This document shows, piece after piece, positions 1-9,845 of a stretch of 64,000 nucleotides of DNA (position 1 is its first letter; each line of letters starts with the position of its first letter). The notes beneath the pieces are model-generated. The model did not search any database. It was not told where the DNA came from and saw only the letters and a list, made by a program, of their open reading frames with translations. The stretch lies in contig OW028580.1 of assembly GCA_932294295.1 (NCBI GenBank), positions 26,978,896-27,042,895 on the forward strand, given 5' to 3'. The translations under genes and the position numbers were made by a program. Origin of the DNA: Alitta virens (taxonomy: Eukaryota; Annelida; Polychaeta; Phyllodocida; Nereididae).

Positions 1-1262
1 GGGATATATATTATTGATAAGAATTGATATTTTAACCATCTCAGTACTATCATAGCATGAAAAAAAGAAGGTCTAATTTTTTTTTTCATATAAAGCAAAA
101 ATTTTGAATCCCAAATTATTTACTCAACTGTATTTACCATATAATGTCCTGCCTTTCTACTATGACCAGTGGACCACCTTGCCATTAAGGCCAGTAGGAT
201 TTTTCACTGTAGTAGGATTACAAATGCATGTCCAACTGTTTTTCTGTCATGAAACAGCACAAAATGTACAGAAATGTTTGTAACAATTTGCCTTGCTAGT
301 TGATGAAAACACTTATGGCAAAGAAATAACTTTAAGTTTGCTATCTTCTCCATTGCATTTTCTGCGGCTTCTTTTGACCATAACAAATGGCTAGAATGAT
401 GAGAAAATGATAAAAAAAGTATCATTTCAAAGATAGAAAACTAATAGTTGATTTGTAAAGAGAGGGGATTTTATAGGTTTTTTTCTTTTAGAAAGTTTGA
501 GTTTTTTACTTTTTGGTAACGTTTTTTTTTTATTTTGTGCTTCTCTATTACATTTTTGTAATAATAAAACAAAAAAACAAGTGGATTTTGATTAGAATTA
601 TACTCTACTGGTGGCCTTAATAGCGTGGTACATTTTAGTTGGTTTGTTCCTGGTTTTGCAGGCTAGTTTCAGACGCATAATCTTTCACTGAACTGACCTG
701 GGATATTCTTATATAAAACCAAACTCATTGATTGACAGTACAAACTTTTAGGAAACTTCTGGCAAATTTCCTCAGGCCCAGGTGGCCTTTGTTGCATGAC
801 TCTGCCTTATAAAAACTTTCAATTTTCTTGCCCAGCTAACTAGCTCAAATTTAATAGAAGTTCTCGCGTGATTTCTCGCCTTTTCTCGAACCACACGAGA
901 CTTCCATTAGAGATTGGTGTCCGGTCTTCGTAAGGCGAGGCAGGATTAGAGGAAACTCAGGGAATAAGGTCAGGAAACTTTGAATTAGCCAAGTTTCCAC
1001 GAATTCGCTCTAGGACCAAACTTTCGCTCCTTGACTTATTCATTCTCTGATGTGAGAAGAATATAAAGATTGTCCTTTTAGAAGTTGGTTGTAGAATTCG
1101 GTGTATATTATTTAGCTATTGCTGTCAAATGACTGAATTATAATGCGGTTGTGAAATATGGTAATCCCAAGACAATGCATACTACCTCTCTCAAATAATA
1201 ACAACTTTCAGAAAGGAAAAATATTGAAATACAGGGCGACAATCCTAACTTTATCCAACAAA
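1..1262. other. Non-coding flank, no gene seen
   Basis: AT-rich sequence with T-runs and no convincing exon. The only local oddity is a small hairpin: arms at 862-870 and 892-900 (TCTCGCGTG against CACACGAGA, 8 of 9 pairing) inside a stretch richer in CpG (about 860-990) than its surroundings. It could be the 3' flank of the - strand exon that ends at 1266. A possible polyadenylation signal on the - strand (AATAAA) lies around 527-532, far from that stop codon. Confidence 0.4.
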
Positions 1263-1265
1263 ATA

Positions 1266-1788
1266 TCATTCGTAGTTTTCTGTATTTAACCAAAAGTTCA
1301 CTTTGTATTTTGTTGTTTGCATCTTCAGGATAGGACTCATTGTTCCAATAAAAACATTTTTATCACACTTCTCAGTCACAAGTGTTTTGTACTCAACCAT
1401 CATAAATTCATATTTTGATGCTCTTTTCTGGCCTGGGACCAGAATTCCTTTGCTGAATATGCAATATAAACTGCCTGTTTCCCCAAATCCCATCACAATC
1501 ATGCATGTATATGTAGAACCATATGGCACTTTGGAGGATGTTCTAAGCACATAACAATGTATGCCATATCTAGTGCCATTTTTAATGCAATAACGCTTCT
1601 CTCCAACAATGGTTTTCCATATTTTGGACATGGAATTACATGAAAAAGCCATATGTTTTAAACATGAATACAGAACACTTTCTGGAATCTCTGGATATTG
1701 GATAGGAAATCCAGGGATTTCCATTCCTAGTGATTCTTCACAGTAGGGTCTCCAAAGAAACTTTGTTTTGGTTTCAATCAAAACAATT
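1266..1788 (-). CDS. Possible terminal exon of an unrecognised gene
   Basis: An open frame of about 175 codons runs without a break to a TGA at 1266-1268, unusually long for this AT-rich window. On the - strand the sequence TTTGCACAG ends at 1789, giving a plausible splice acceptor, so I place the exon start at 1788 with the first base completing a split codon. If the gene were intronless, the first Met would be near 1724 (about 152 residues). The product is of mixed charge, with several Cys, repeated aromatic residues and no obvious membrane segment; it includes the peptide GMEIPGFPIQYPEIPESVLY. I do not recognise a family. Upstream exons would lie at higher coordinates, overlapping the + strand membrane-protein gene. 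It could also be a fragment of a transposon protein. What is seen is the open frame and the acceptor; that it is a gene is inference. Confidence 0.38.
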
Positions 1789-1854
1789 CTGTGCAAAGGG
1801 CATGTACGTCAGTTTATTTAACATTGCATAGTTCCTACTTTTACCACAGGAAAC

Positions 1855-2001
1855 CAGCTCAGTGGTGGCCCAGCTCAGTGGTGTCAGTGGTGGCCCAGCT
1901 CAGTGGTGGCCCAGCTCAGTGGTGGCCCAGCTCAGTGGTGGCCCAGCTCAGTGGTGGCCCAGCTCAGTGGTGGCCCAGCTCAGTGGTGGCCCAGCTCAGT
2001 G
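1855..2001 (+). repeat. 16-bp minisatellite made from a SINE A-box
   Basis: About nine near-identical units of CAGCTCAGTGGTGGCC, with one irregular unit at 1871-1895. The unit contains AGCTCAGTGGT, which matches the D-arm/A-box consensus of tRNA genes. The array runs straight into a single tRNA-like B-box (GGTTCAATTAC at 2009-2019) and a SINE body, so the repeat seems to have grown from the SINE's own A-box. The open frames seen across it are a result of the repeat. Confidence 0.9.
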
Positions 2002-2160
2002 GGTCTCAGGTTCAATTACCGGTCGAGCTTAAGTTGCATGGCTGTTTCATCCATCATCTCATTGCCATGGTCACTGCCTGTCCTAAGCAGAAATACTGGA
2101 TGTAAAGCCTATAATCCATCCACCACCCAATTTAGGAAACCTCTCAGTGCAATTTGTCCG
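1855..2160 (+). mobile_element. tRNA-derived SINE, family S1, expanded head
   Basis: The B-box at 2009-2019 is followed by a body that matches the S1 copies at 5085-5266 and 26964-27152: the tRNA-like end GGTCGAGC, then a stretch containing CATCTCATTGCCATGG. In this copy the normal tRNA-like head is replaced by the 16-bp array. The right boundary is uncertain, because a second, oppositely oriented S1-like copy begins soon after. Confidence 0.7.
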
Positions 2161-2224
2161 TGATAAAGATAAATTAGCACTGAATGTCATATGATGAGGT
2201 GGGGTGGTACGTCTTACATACTGT

Positions 2225-2465
2225 ATTTGCAAAGTGTGACATTAATTACAGCAGATTCATAGACATAGTAACGCCAGAAGACGTCATGTGAATCCAAAAC
2301 TTTAAAGTCCATAGAATCTTTGTAATACCGGGGAGTACCATGGCAATGATGCGAACACTGAAGCAGCTTCCCAAATTTAGCTCCACTGGATTTTAACCTG
2401 AGACCCTGCAGTTTGAAGCAAAATGCATTACTACTGCGCAATAGGTCTAAATTCTTTAGTATTTT
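2225..2465 (-). mobile_element. tRNA-derived SINE, diverged S1-like copy
   Basis: On the - strand an A-box-like stretch (TTGCGCAGTAG at 2431-2441) is followed by a B-box-like GGTTAAAATCC (2388-2398) at tRNA spacing, then a body containing CATCATTGCCATGG, shared with the other S1 copies. It is more diverged than the other three. The 91-residue open frame over it is incidental. Confidence 0.6.
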
Positions 2466-2489
2466 CACCATAGCAAAACTACGACACAT

Positions 2490-2904
2490 CAGTGCTCAGT
2501 GACAGCGAAAAAAGGCCATTAAAATATATTAAATAGAAGACAAAAGTAATCATTTCCTCTGAACAATGGCACCTAATGTAATACTAAAAAAACCCATCAA
2601 ATATGTCAGGCCATTAATGTTCAGAAGTAAATTTTAAAAGGAGAGTTGAAAGCCAGCATTACATTCTGTAATATTTTGCTAAAATGTTATAATTGAATTC
2701 AAAAGAACGGGCTGCAAATAATGTTCACATTTAATATATATATGCCAAAGGATTTCTATATATTTTTTCCAGACAATTTTTATATATACTGGTTACTTCG
2801 TAATATCATACGTTCAATGATCAGTGTGTCAATGTTACTGGGTCTGCTGGGAGTGAAGCTTAGTCAACCTAATATGTATGACCAGCTGCCAAACGCAAAT
2901 ATAA
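2490..2904. other. Non-coding stretch, nothing recognised
   Basis: AT-rich with TATATA runs near 2735-2795. The stretch around 2820-2900 resembles 9260-9330 (both carry a GAAGCTTAGTCA core), suggesting the edge of the S3 repeat family that follows. Confidence 0.35.
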
Positions 2905-3150
2905 TAATGAGATGGTAAGGCTTGGAGTCCACACCATGTCGCAAATTTACCCCATGGGTGGCGGTATTTTACTTGCTTCAGCATAAACACTGAGTACAAG
3001 GAAACTCCAATTTAATGTCTCATGCAATCCACATCAAGCTGGTATGTAGCTCTTGAAGAATGCCCAAGTCAGAAATCGAAGTTTGGACCTTCAGCAGAGC
3101 TGGCCAATATGACGTTGGCGGATGCCTTAACCATTATGATAAATGTTAAT
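2905..3150 (-). mobile_element. tRNA-derived SINE, family S3
   Basis: Read on the - strand, the head near 3150 contains GGTTAAGGCATCCGCC, a common A-box region of tRNA-derived SINEs, followed by a weak B-box (GGTCCAAACTTCG). The tail holds CTTGGAGTCCACACC and a TTTACCCCATGG core (plus-strand sense) that is also found in the 13070-13338 copy. Boundaries are approximate. Confidence 0.5.
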
Positions 3151-3199
3151 GTAAATGGAGTTCATAGTTCGAGTTACCACCATCCAAGCAGTCTCAACC

Positions 3200-3462
3200 A
3201 ACTTTATAATTACACCCTTGGCAGGCCTGTTCAAGCGTGAGCCTCTCTCAACTCCCTGGGAAGTATACAACCCGTTTCACAGAATTATCTGCAGGGGCTA
3301 AACACTTGCCATCACTGCCTATAGACAAGTACCCATTGGCACCTGGGTGGAGTGGAGCAAAGAGTTATGAAGGATCTGCACAGTTCCTTCCATGCCATGG
3401 TGGGAGCTTGAACCTCTAACCTTTCAATTTGAAGGCGAGCACTTTAACCATTAAGCCTACAA
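3200..3462 (-). mobile_element. tRNA-derived SINE, family S2
   Basis: The - strand B-box GGTTCAAGCTCCC lies at 3402-3414 with an A-box-like region just upstream (about 3430-3455). The body matches the copy at 9575-9845 over most of its length, including the ACCTGGGTGGAGTGGAGCAA core on the + strand and the AGCCTNTCTCAA.TCCCTGGG tail. The open frames over this interval are incidental. Confidence 0.75.
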
Positions 3463-4424
3463 TATATACACTTATGGTAGAATTATTAACCAAGGATTTT
3501 CTTTAACTATGTTGCTCATTCATTCATTCAAATGTTAATCTGACATATTTCTGGAAGTACATACCTAGCCAGAGATACTTAATTAACTGAACTACAATAT
3601 GAGCACTTATAAGAGCATTTATTAATATCTTCTTAATTATAAATACGGCTTGCGTTACAACTAATCATAATGCATGCTCCCCTGCCATAAAATGACATTC
3701 ATTAGTTATAACTTCCAACAGACAGCTTCAGCCGGATAGCTAAGGTATAGTGGCATGTAGATGGGTGTTTAAGCGGTGATCTAGTACATCTTATAGGACA
3801 GCATCGACAAGATTAAGATGGGTGCAAATGATACTATTGCATGTCAAGCAAGAACTGTCCTTAATCCTAAGCTTAACATAGAGCACTTACATTGCAAAGT
3901 TCCCATTTGTAAGATATATGATTCTTCCAACAACCTATAATAAGTACTAAAGGAAGCTCAAATTCACGTACATGTGCATGTTCGACCTTGGCTCACCCAA
4001 AATAATTTCTTCAGACTAGTCTCTCATGTCATAGCCCCAGCCAGAAAGAAGAAATTAAGTCAGACTGCAGTCTTTCGTGTCATAGTCACAATCAGACAGA
4101 CCGACTAACAGACAGAAAGACTATATTCTCAGACAGACTGTCTGGAGCTGGATTCTCAGCCAAGTATTTTTGTCAGAAAGAAAATTTAAGTTTCAAAGAT
4201 ATTTACAGTGGAACATAGTTGCAAAACACCACATTAAAATCTCCATGTCATTGAATAGATTGTCAGTCAAATAAGACTGAGTTCCATTAGCATCAGACAT
4301 TCTGACTGCATAATAACTGACACAAATAGCCATTATTTACTAACAGTGTGCATCCTTCTTCACCAGAAATTCAAGAAAATGCTAGTGAATTGTTAGTAGT
4401 TCTCTTTCTTTGACAACTGGTTTT
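3463..4424. other. Non-coding stretch with CAGACAGA-rich section
   Basis: No exon supported. Between about 4010 and 4150 the sequence is rich in CAGACTG and CAGACAGA words, a degenerate simple repeat. The rest is ordinary AT-rich sequence. Confidence 0.4.
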
Positions 4425-4611
4425 GTTGAGCCCTACACATGTTTCATTAAAGGCTTTGCTCTATCCTAGATTGATGTTACATACCATGACTTTAAGCAGA
4501 TGAAATAGATCAGGTGCCAACCGGCCGTACTCTCAGCTGCTCAGAAATGCAGTTGAGTCGCACACGTTTTTATTAAAGGCTTTGCCCTATCCTAGATTCA
4601 TGTTACATACT
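4425..4611 (+). repeat. Diverged duplication, 127-bp spacing
   Basis: A stretch of about 60 bp at 4425-4484 recurs at 4552-4611. Both copies hold ATTAAAGGCTTTGC.CTATCC and AGATT.ATGTTACATAC. A shorter relative (ATTAAAGGCTATCTAG) occurs near 8080, so this is probably part of a dispersed repeat. Confidence 0.65.
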
Positions 4612-4797
4612 GATGTAAACCAGTTTTACTTCTGATTAATGCTTGCCCTTGTTAACCATATATCCTTAGGTATAGAAATATACCTGGTGCAGCTGACAGG
4701 CTGTACACTCAGACATGTTGTGGTCAGGCAGACCTTAGTCCCCTGTCACCCCAGTATTCCCAGACTTCTCAATGTGACTTATGTTTTCCTCTTGCAG

Positions 4798-4950
4798 GCA
4801 GACTCACAGCAGTGCAGCATCTGGAGTATTGGTTTCTTGGAGCTCTCATTCTTTCTCTATTTCCGTCCCTGGTCACTTGCCTCGACCGGACCGGTCGCTT
4901 ATGTCCACTGGACTGCAGAAGACCTGCGCTTATACTCCTTATAGCTTCTG
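4798..4950 (+). CDS. Internal exon, claudin/PMP22-like membrane protein
   Basis: The exon follows a clear acceptor (TTTTCCTCTTGCAG ending at 4797) and ends at a strong donor (G|GTGAGT at 4951). Its frame gives one split codon and then 50 residues. A first membrane segment (WFLGALILSLFPSLVTCL) is followed by a short Cys-containing turn (GRLCPLDC) and the start of a second segment (ALILLIAS). Both flanking introns are phase 1. The last base G joins CC of the next exon to make GCC, so the two exons fuse in frame and the second membrane segment spans the junction. The order of segments fits membrane helices 2-4 of the claudin/PMP22/EMP four-helix superfamily, but no signature motif proves it. Earlier exons, which would carry helix 1 and the large extracellular loop, are not seen and may lie upstream of the window. 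Confidence 0.75.
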
Positions 4951-6592
4951 GTGAGTCTTCTTTTTATATATTGTATATTGGATGGTGGTGGGACCAATAT
5001 GTAGTTTTATTGACCAAAAGCTGGTGGTATTGAGAAGGTGTAGCCGAGCGCCCAATATTATTAGCTGAGACCAGTAAAACTGTTTCGTTTGTGTGTGTGT
5101 GATTAGGGCTATATTTATGCACCTGATGGCTAATTAGGACAGGCAGAGACCATGGCAATGAGACGAATGATGAAACAGCCATCCAACTTAGGCTCGACCG
5201 GGAATCGAACCCGGGACCCAGTGGTTGGAAGCCCAGAGCGCTACCTCTGAGCTAGGCCCCCGCCCTTAGTAAAAATGTTTCACCTACCATCAACCATTAG
5301 TTATATTCCACACCTAAATCATTTATCAGTCATGTCGTGTGGTACTCTATGTGCATATTGATTGGCTATACAGTGAGAAAATATCAGGCAGGCATTACGG
5401 TTGGACCATATGTCCTGATATACTCCCCCTGAGACTCAGCCCATGATTTAACCTTTTTATCCCATGCCTCAGATTTTTTGATTATTATATATATTTTTTA
5501 ATATCAGTATACTCCCTTATACACCTAACTTTCCATCTGCATATTCCCGAGAAAAGTCTTATATAGGGGAGAAAATGCACCTGGAAAAATACCTGATAAA
5601 ATATAAACACTTTTCATCATATGGTAAGCAATTTTGTCTTAAATGTGTTCTAAAATTTCACACAAGCGTGTAAAAGATTAACAAGTTTCAGGTGTTAGAA
5701 GAATGTTAAGTTGTGCATTACAAAATGTGTTTCATCGGTATTGCAGTGTGTAATCATGTTAAGTTTATTTCAAGGCAAGCCTGAATATCTCATAATATTA
5801 TTAGAAGGCCTTCCCAAATCATATGACAAGCCGAAGCAACTATTCATGTGTCATATACCAAGATATAGTGAAAATATATTAAGAAAAAATGTTACAATAA
5901 GGCAAAGACGTACTTACTGGAAATGTGTTGTATAGTAGATTTTAAGGAATACACTTAGGAATAATGTACTTTCAAGATTTAATTGAATCATGTTCCATAA
6001 TTTTTTACCCTCATGTAGCCTATCATGATTCTTGCAAAAATAATGATTCTGCTCAAAGCGTTTATGATATATGATATATGAGTGTCGTATTGTAGGTATA
6101 TTGAAAGCTGTGTGCATGAACAATCCTTCATTCCACAGCTATGTAATAGCTTTATATATGTGTTTGGAATATTGTGCCACGGCTGTGAACTTTCTTATTA
6201 ACATGATTAAGGTTTCAGGTTTGCAATTCCTTAATGTGCGATCTCTTGCTTTTAAAAATGTACCTCGACCATATGTCGACAGATAGAACTTAAACTTTAG
6301 TTGTTTCTGTCTTGCTGGAAGTGTCATCAAATTAGAGTAATGAGGGGTACGCAAGAGAGCAACGATGAGTCATACATTTTCTGTCATCCATGTTATTTCA
6401 GATGTAGTTTACCACATTTGGTGGTTTTTGAGATGGCGTGTTACATAATATCAGCAAGACAGGTAGAAAGAGCATAACTGAGTTTCTATAAATTACTTAC
6501 GACCCTTTGTTGCATTCCAAATGGTTTATTTCTTCTGCTATTCTATCATTTCTGATGTTTTATTCATAGGAAGAGTTACTTTTATTTTTCAG
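4951..6592 (+). other. Phase-1 intron of the membrane-protein gene
   Basis: It starts GTGAGT and ends with the pyrimidine-rich acceptor TTTTATTTTTCAG. It contains an S1 SINE inserted antisense to the gene (5085-5266). The rest is AT-rich, and I see no further exon between 5270 and 6592. Confidence 0.75.
5085..5266 (-). mobile_element. tRNA-derived SINE, family S1, best-preserved head
   Basis: On the - strand a tRNA-like head occupies 5191-5262: A-box TAGCTCAGAGG (5244-5254), an anticodon-like loop CTTCCAA, and a perfect B-box GGTTCGATTCC (5201-5211). The body with CATTGCCATGG follows, and the element ends in a TG/CA dinucleotide run near 5087. The anticodon position reads TCC, which would suggest a glycine tRNA ancestor, but the acceptor and anticodon stems pair poorly, so this is not a working tRNA gene. 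Confidence 0.85.
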
Positions 6593-6891
6593 CCGCTCTA
6601 AGCATATCTGCTCTGGCCGTCTTCGCGACTGGCAAGTACAGCTCGTTGGAAGAGTTCTCAGAGGGTCGCCATCTTTACGACCATTTCCACTGGCCTTTTT
6701 ACATCCGAGTTCTCGCGGGACTACTTACTGTCTTGGCGGCCATTTTGAGTGCCGTCCATGAATACCGCATTCGTCGGGGTGGTTACACGATGACGGATTG
6801 TGACGAAGATAAAGTCATCATTTTGCCGATACATGATGATGATGATGATGATAATGTTGATGATTATCCTGCGTACGGAGATCCGTTATAA
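6593..6891 (+). CDS. Terminal exon, claudin/PMP22-like membrane protein
   Basis: The exon begins after TTTTTCAG (6592) and ends at TAA 6889-6891, adding 98 residues. It completes the membrane segment started in the previous exon (ALSISALAVFATG), continues with a charged loop (KYSSLEEFSEGRHLYDHFHW), then a last membrane segment (FYIRVLAGLLTVLAAILSAV) and a basic stop-transfer stretch (HEYRIRRGGY). The predicted cytoplasmic tail is about 45 residues and strongly acidic, with six Asp in a row from six GAT codons (6835-6852), and ends in AYGDPL. Codons here are richer in C and G than the surroundings (GCC GTC TTC GCG, for example), which supports a real coding exon. The four-helix family assignment is inference from helix order; the tail does not end in the usual claudin PDZ-binding YV. 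Confidence 0.8.
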
Positions 6892-7492
6892 ACTGCTTAT
6901 TATGTCACAAAATTTCAAATCATGGCCTGCCTATTAAACTGTTTTGGTGTGATAAATGCCATCCCAGGACGGAATCTTCATTCAATCTTGAAAAATTAGT
7001 TATAATGATAAAGAAATTATGGACAGTGGCACTTAATGGGTGACTCAGAATCTCAAATGAGACTGACGGTTTTCTCAGTTGGTTTTTGGAGAGATATGTC
7101 ACCAACTTACAAAATACCGATATATGTAAGCTTCATTCTATGACAATTCTCATTTCATGTTTGATATGTAAGGAACAAGGGATTCGAAAGATTTTTTCAA
7201 AATTCATGATCAAAACAAGATACTGGAGAACAGAATATAAAACACATGTTATCCAGTGCTTGAACTGAATCCATTACGGAGAGATATGTTACAAAGTCTT
7301 GCAATGCATGTGATTTTATTACATGATTGTCTTTATTTAAAAAGAGAAATGAGAAATATTGCTCCATAATTTTAGCTTAAATACTATTAAATTGTGCTTA
7401 CTATTAATAATCACTATGTTCCACCTTCTTAGATAGTCTGCAATTGGTTCCCAGCCTGGTAATTTCACCACTGATACAAAACACTGTGTTTT

Positions 7493-7845
7493 GTTACCTC
7501 ACAGCCCAGCGACCTAATTATGTACATGTTTTGCTCCTTAAACATCTGAAAAATATTAATCAATTTCTATTATAGTCTGTAGGCTGGTTTATGGCATTAA
7601 AGGTCTAACAATGAAATTACAGAATAAGTAGATGTTCATGTGCTGAGTTTACGCAATTCTTGGTCGGACAAGCAGGCAATTCAGAAAAATTGCCTTAACT
7701 AAAAATATATGAATCCATTTCTCTTGTATTTTTAAGAGAAGATTTCTTAAGTCTTCACTCAGCCTATCGCCTACAAAGTTTAACCAATCTTTTTAGGTAA
7801 CTAGCAAAGTATGTCCATAATTAGGTCGCAGGGCTGTGAGGTGAC
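7493..7845. mobile_element. MITE with 30-bp terminal inverted repeats
   Basis: The left end (7493-7522) starts GTTACCTCACAGCCCAGCGA and the right end (7816-7845) is its reverse complement with only two differences. The 353-bp interior is AT-rich and non-coding. A related element with the same kind of ends and interior lies at 56055-56932. I could not settle the target-site duplication, so the superfamily is open. Confidence 0.85.
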
Positions 7846-8137
7846 AGTACATAGTGAAAATACTATATTCATAGATTGTACATTGATTACTTTTGATAAG
7901 CTTATTAGCTAATACTCTACTTATTGTTAATAATTCCCAAATCCATATTGATGAAACTGTGCCTTGTACCTGTTGTGCTTTGTAAGTGGATTATTTATTA
8001 CTTTGTGAAGTTATATTATTCATAATTAGGCATGCTAATTAGTTGTGTTTACGCTTGATGCAATATTGTGCACATATTCATTAAAGGCTATCTAGTTTAT
8101 TGTTTCTTGTGAATATTACATTACACATTTGTCATTC

Positions 8138-8143
8138 AATAAA
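8138..8143 (+). terminator. Candidate polyadenylation signal
   Basis: AATAAA in the context CATTCAATAAAAG, 1.25 kb beyond the stop codon of the membrane-protein gene. Support comes only from the motif and its strand. Confidence 0.3.
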
Positions 8144-8169
8144 AGAAAGATACACATTGTATTGTTTGT

Positions 8170-9160
8170 CTATCTGTTGATTTGTTAGTTTTCTAGCACA
8201 GGTCATAACATATTAATACAAACAAATTGAATTTGCATTCACAATCAAATTTAATTCTTCCGCAAATCATCAAAAGATTATCACGAAGGGAGTTTTTTGT
8301 TAGATACATGATCTGCATAATATCTTACCTAACTAATAGAAAATCCTAAAATCGTGATAATTCTGTACAAACATGGAAATTTGCAATAAAAATTTGAATA
8401 TGGCATATCAAATTTCAAACTTCTTGATACCTTACATTAATCACATTGTCAAGAAGTTTAATATTCATTTCTACATAATGATTAATTTTTACTGAAGAAA
8501 CACTCACTATTACCAACCGTAATGTCATAATTCTAAAGCAAAACCCAGGAATAATGCCAGAATTCTTGGCAAGTTACTTGCCATATTTCAGAAAATGGAG
8601 AATTACATTTCAGCCTGATTGGGAGACTCATTTACATAAATTTGAAAATTTCGAGTGGAACTCTTTGTCATGTCTGTCATCTTGGCAATTGTTCCAGAAT
8701 GTAATTGATTCCAGGATAACAATAGAATTCCCAGGAATTTAATTTTCTTGAAAGGATGTGTAGAACCACCAGCACCATTTTCATGATTGAAAAATCTTAC
8801 TCGAGTGCTGCAAAGAACTTTTTCAACACCGTACGAGAAATACGTGACATTGCTTCTCTGCAGCAAAGTTCATTTACACTTCCAACCCCCTAGCTCATAT
8901 AAAAATGTGCGTAGTGTTCATATTGACAATGGTTGGAATGCACACAGGAGCTGCTGCAGATCTTTGGTGGGGATGAAAGGAGTGAAATTCATGCATAAAT
9001 TGTCAGTCTAAGCAATGAAAGTATGGCTTTTCAGCATGCCAGGAGAATACGTACAGTCACGCATGTCTTGTTCATGGCAATCATGTTCATGTCTCCACTT
9101 CTTCAGATTCATACAAAGAACTATTGGTAAAAAACTAAACTTCAATTGTTGACCATTTAG
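8170..9160. other. Non-coding stretch, nothing recognised
   Basis: Open frames of 60-90 codons on both strands at 8554-9011 lack splice signals, codon bias and family resemblance. I see no gene. Confidence 0.4.
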
Positions 9161-9164
9161 TAAC

Positions 9165-9370
9165 TGTTTCAACAGTCCCAATGCTACTTGGTCTGAAACT
9201 AGACCGAAATATTGCTGTCATTTGCAGGCACGCCAATAGGCCGTCGTGTGGCAGTTTGTCGGACTAGTCTGAAGCTTAGTCAGCTGATATGACAAGCTGT
9301 CAGAGGCAGACGTTATGAGAAGATGACCGGGCTGGAAGTCCACACTATTATACATATACCCCAATAATAA
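9165..9370. repeat. Degenerate repeat related to the S3 region
   Basis: The core GAAGCTTAGTCAGCTGATATG at about 9270-9290 and the following GGCTGGAAGTCCACAC match 2850-2935 in order. No tRNA-like head is visible here. The stretch just after it is simple sequence (GATTGATT words at 9377-9400). Confidence 0.4.
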
Positions 9371-9574
9371 AATCTGATTGATTGATTGGTTTATTGATTG
9401 TCTCTCCTGACGTTTAAGTGCATAGAGTTAGCACCAACTACGTGTACAGTACCATAATTAAAAAAACATCACTCCATGTACGCAAGTGTACTGTGTGCAA
9501 AACGACCACTAATAAATATAAATAAATAATAAATGATTGGGTTTAGAGTCTGTTATCCTTGTGGATGAGCTCGA

Positions 9575-9845
9575 CCTACTATGACAATAACACCCTTTGC
9601 AAGCCTGTTCAGGCTTGAGCCTTTCTCAATTCCCTGGGGAGCATACACACAGTATGCAGCCAGTTACGGCTTTTCATGGGTCAAGCACTCACAATTGCCA
9701 TCTCTGCTAGTACCCATTGACACCTGGGTGGAGTGGAGCAAAGAGTTATGGAGGATCTGCTCAGTTCCTCCATGCCATGGCTGGGGCCTACAACCTCGCA
9801 CTTTGCAGGCGAGCACCTTGACCACTAGGTCATGGCACCTCTTGG
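9575..9845 (-). mobile_element. tRNA-derived SINE, family S2
   Basis: Second and better-preserved S2 copy. On the - strand an A-box-like CTAGTGGTCAAGGTGCTC lies near 9812-9829 and a B-box-like GGTTGTAGGCC at 9785-9795. The body and tail match 3200-3462 in order. Open frames over it on both strands are incidental. Confidence 0.75.

Larger units (their letters stand above)
6892..8143 (+). other. Possible 3' UTR of the membrane-protein gene
   Basis: No coding sequence. The first canonical AATAAA that I see after the stop is at 8138-8143. An ATTAAA near 6934 is an alternative, closer signal. If the distal site is used, the MITE at 7493-7845 lies in the 3' UTR. Confidence 0.35.

Noticed and set aside
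1791..2163. Two + strand frames with repeated WWPSSVVAQLSGG-like peptide
   Set aside because: A translation of the 16-bp A-box minisatellite. The period is not a multiple of three, so the peptide cycles through all frames, and the flank is SINE.
5191..5262. Possible tRNA-Gly(TCC) gene on the - strand
   Set aside because: A- and B-boxes are good, but the acceptor and anticodon stems pair poorly. The sequence continues into a SINE body shared with other copies, so it is a SINE head.
8554..9011. Overlapping frames of 62-87 codons on both strands
   Set aside because: One contains KIKFLGILL, which faintly recalls a LINE block, but nothing around it supports a LINE or a gene.
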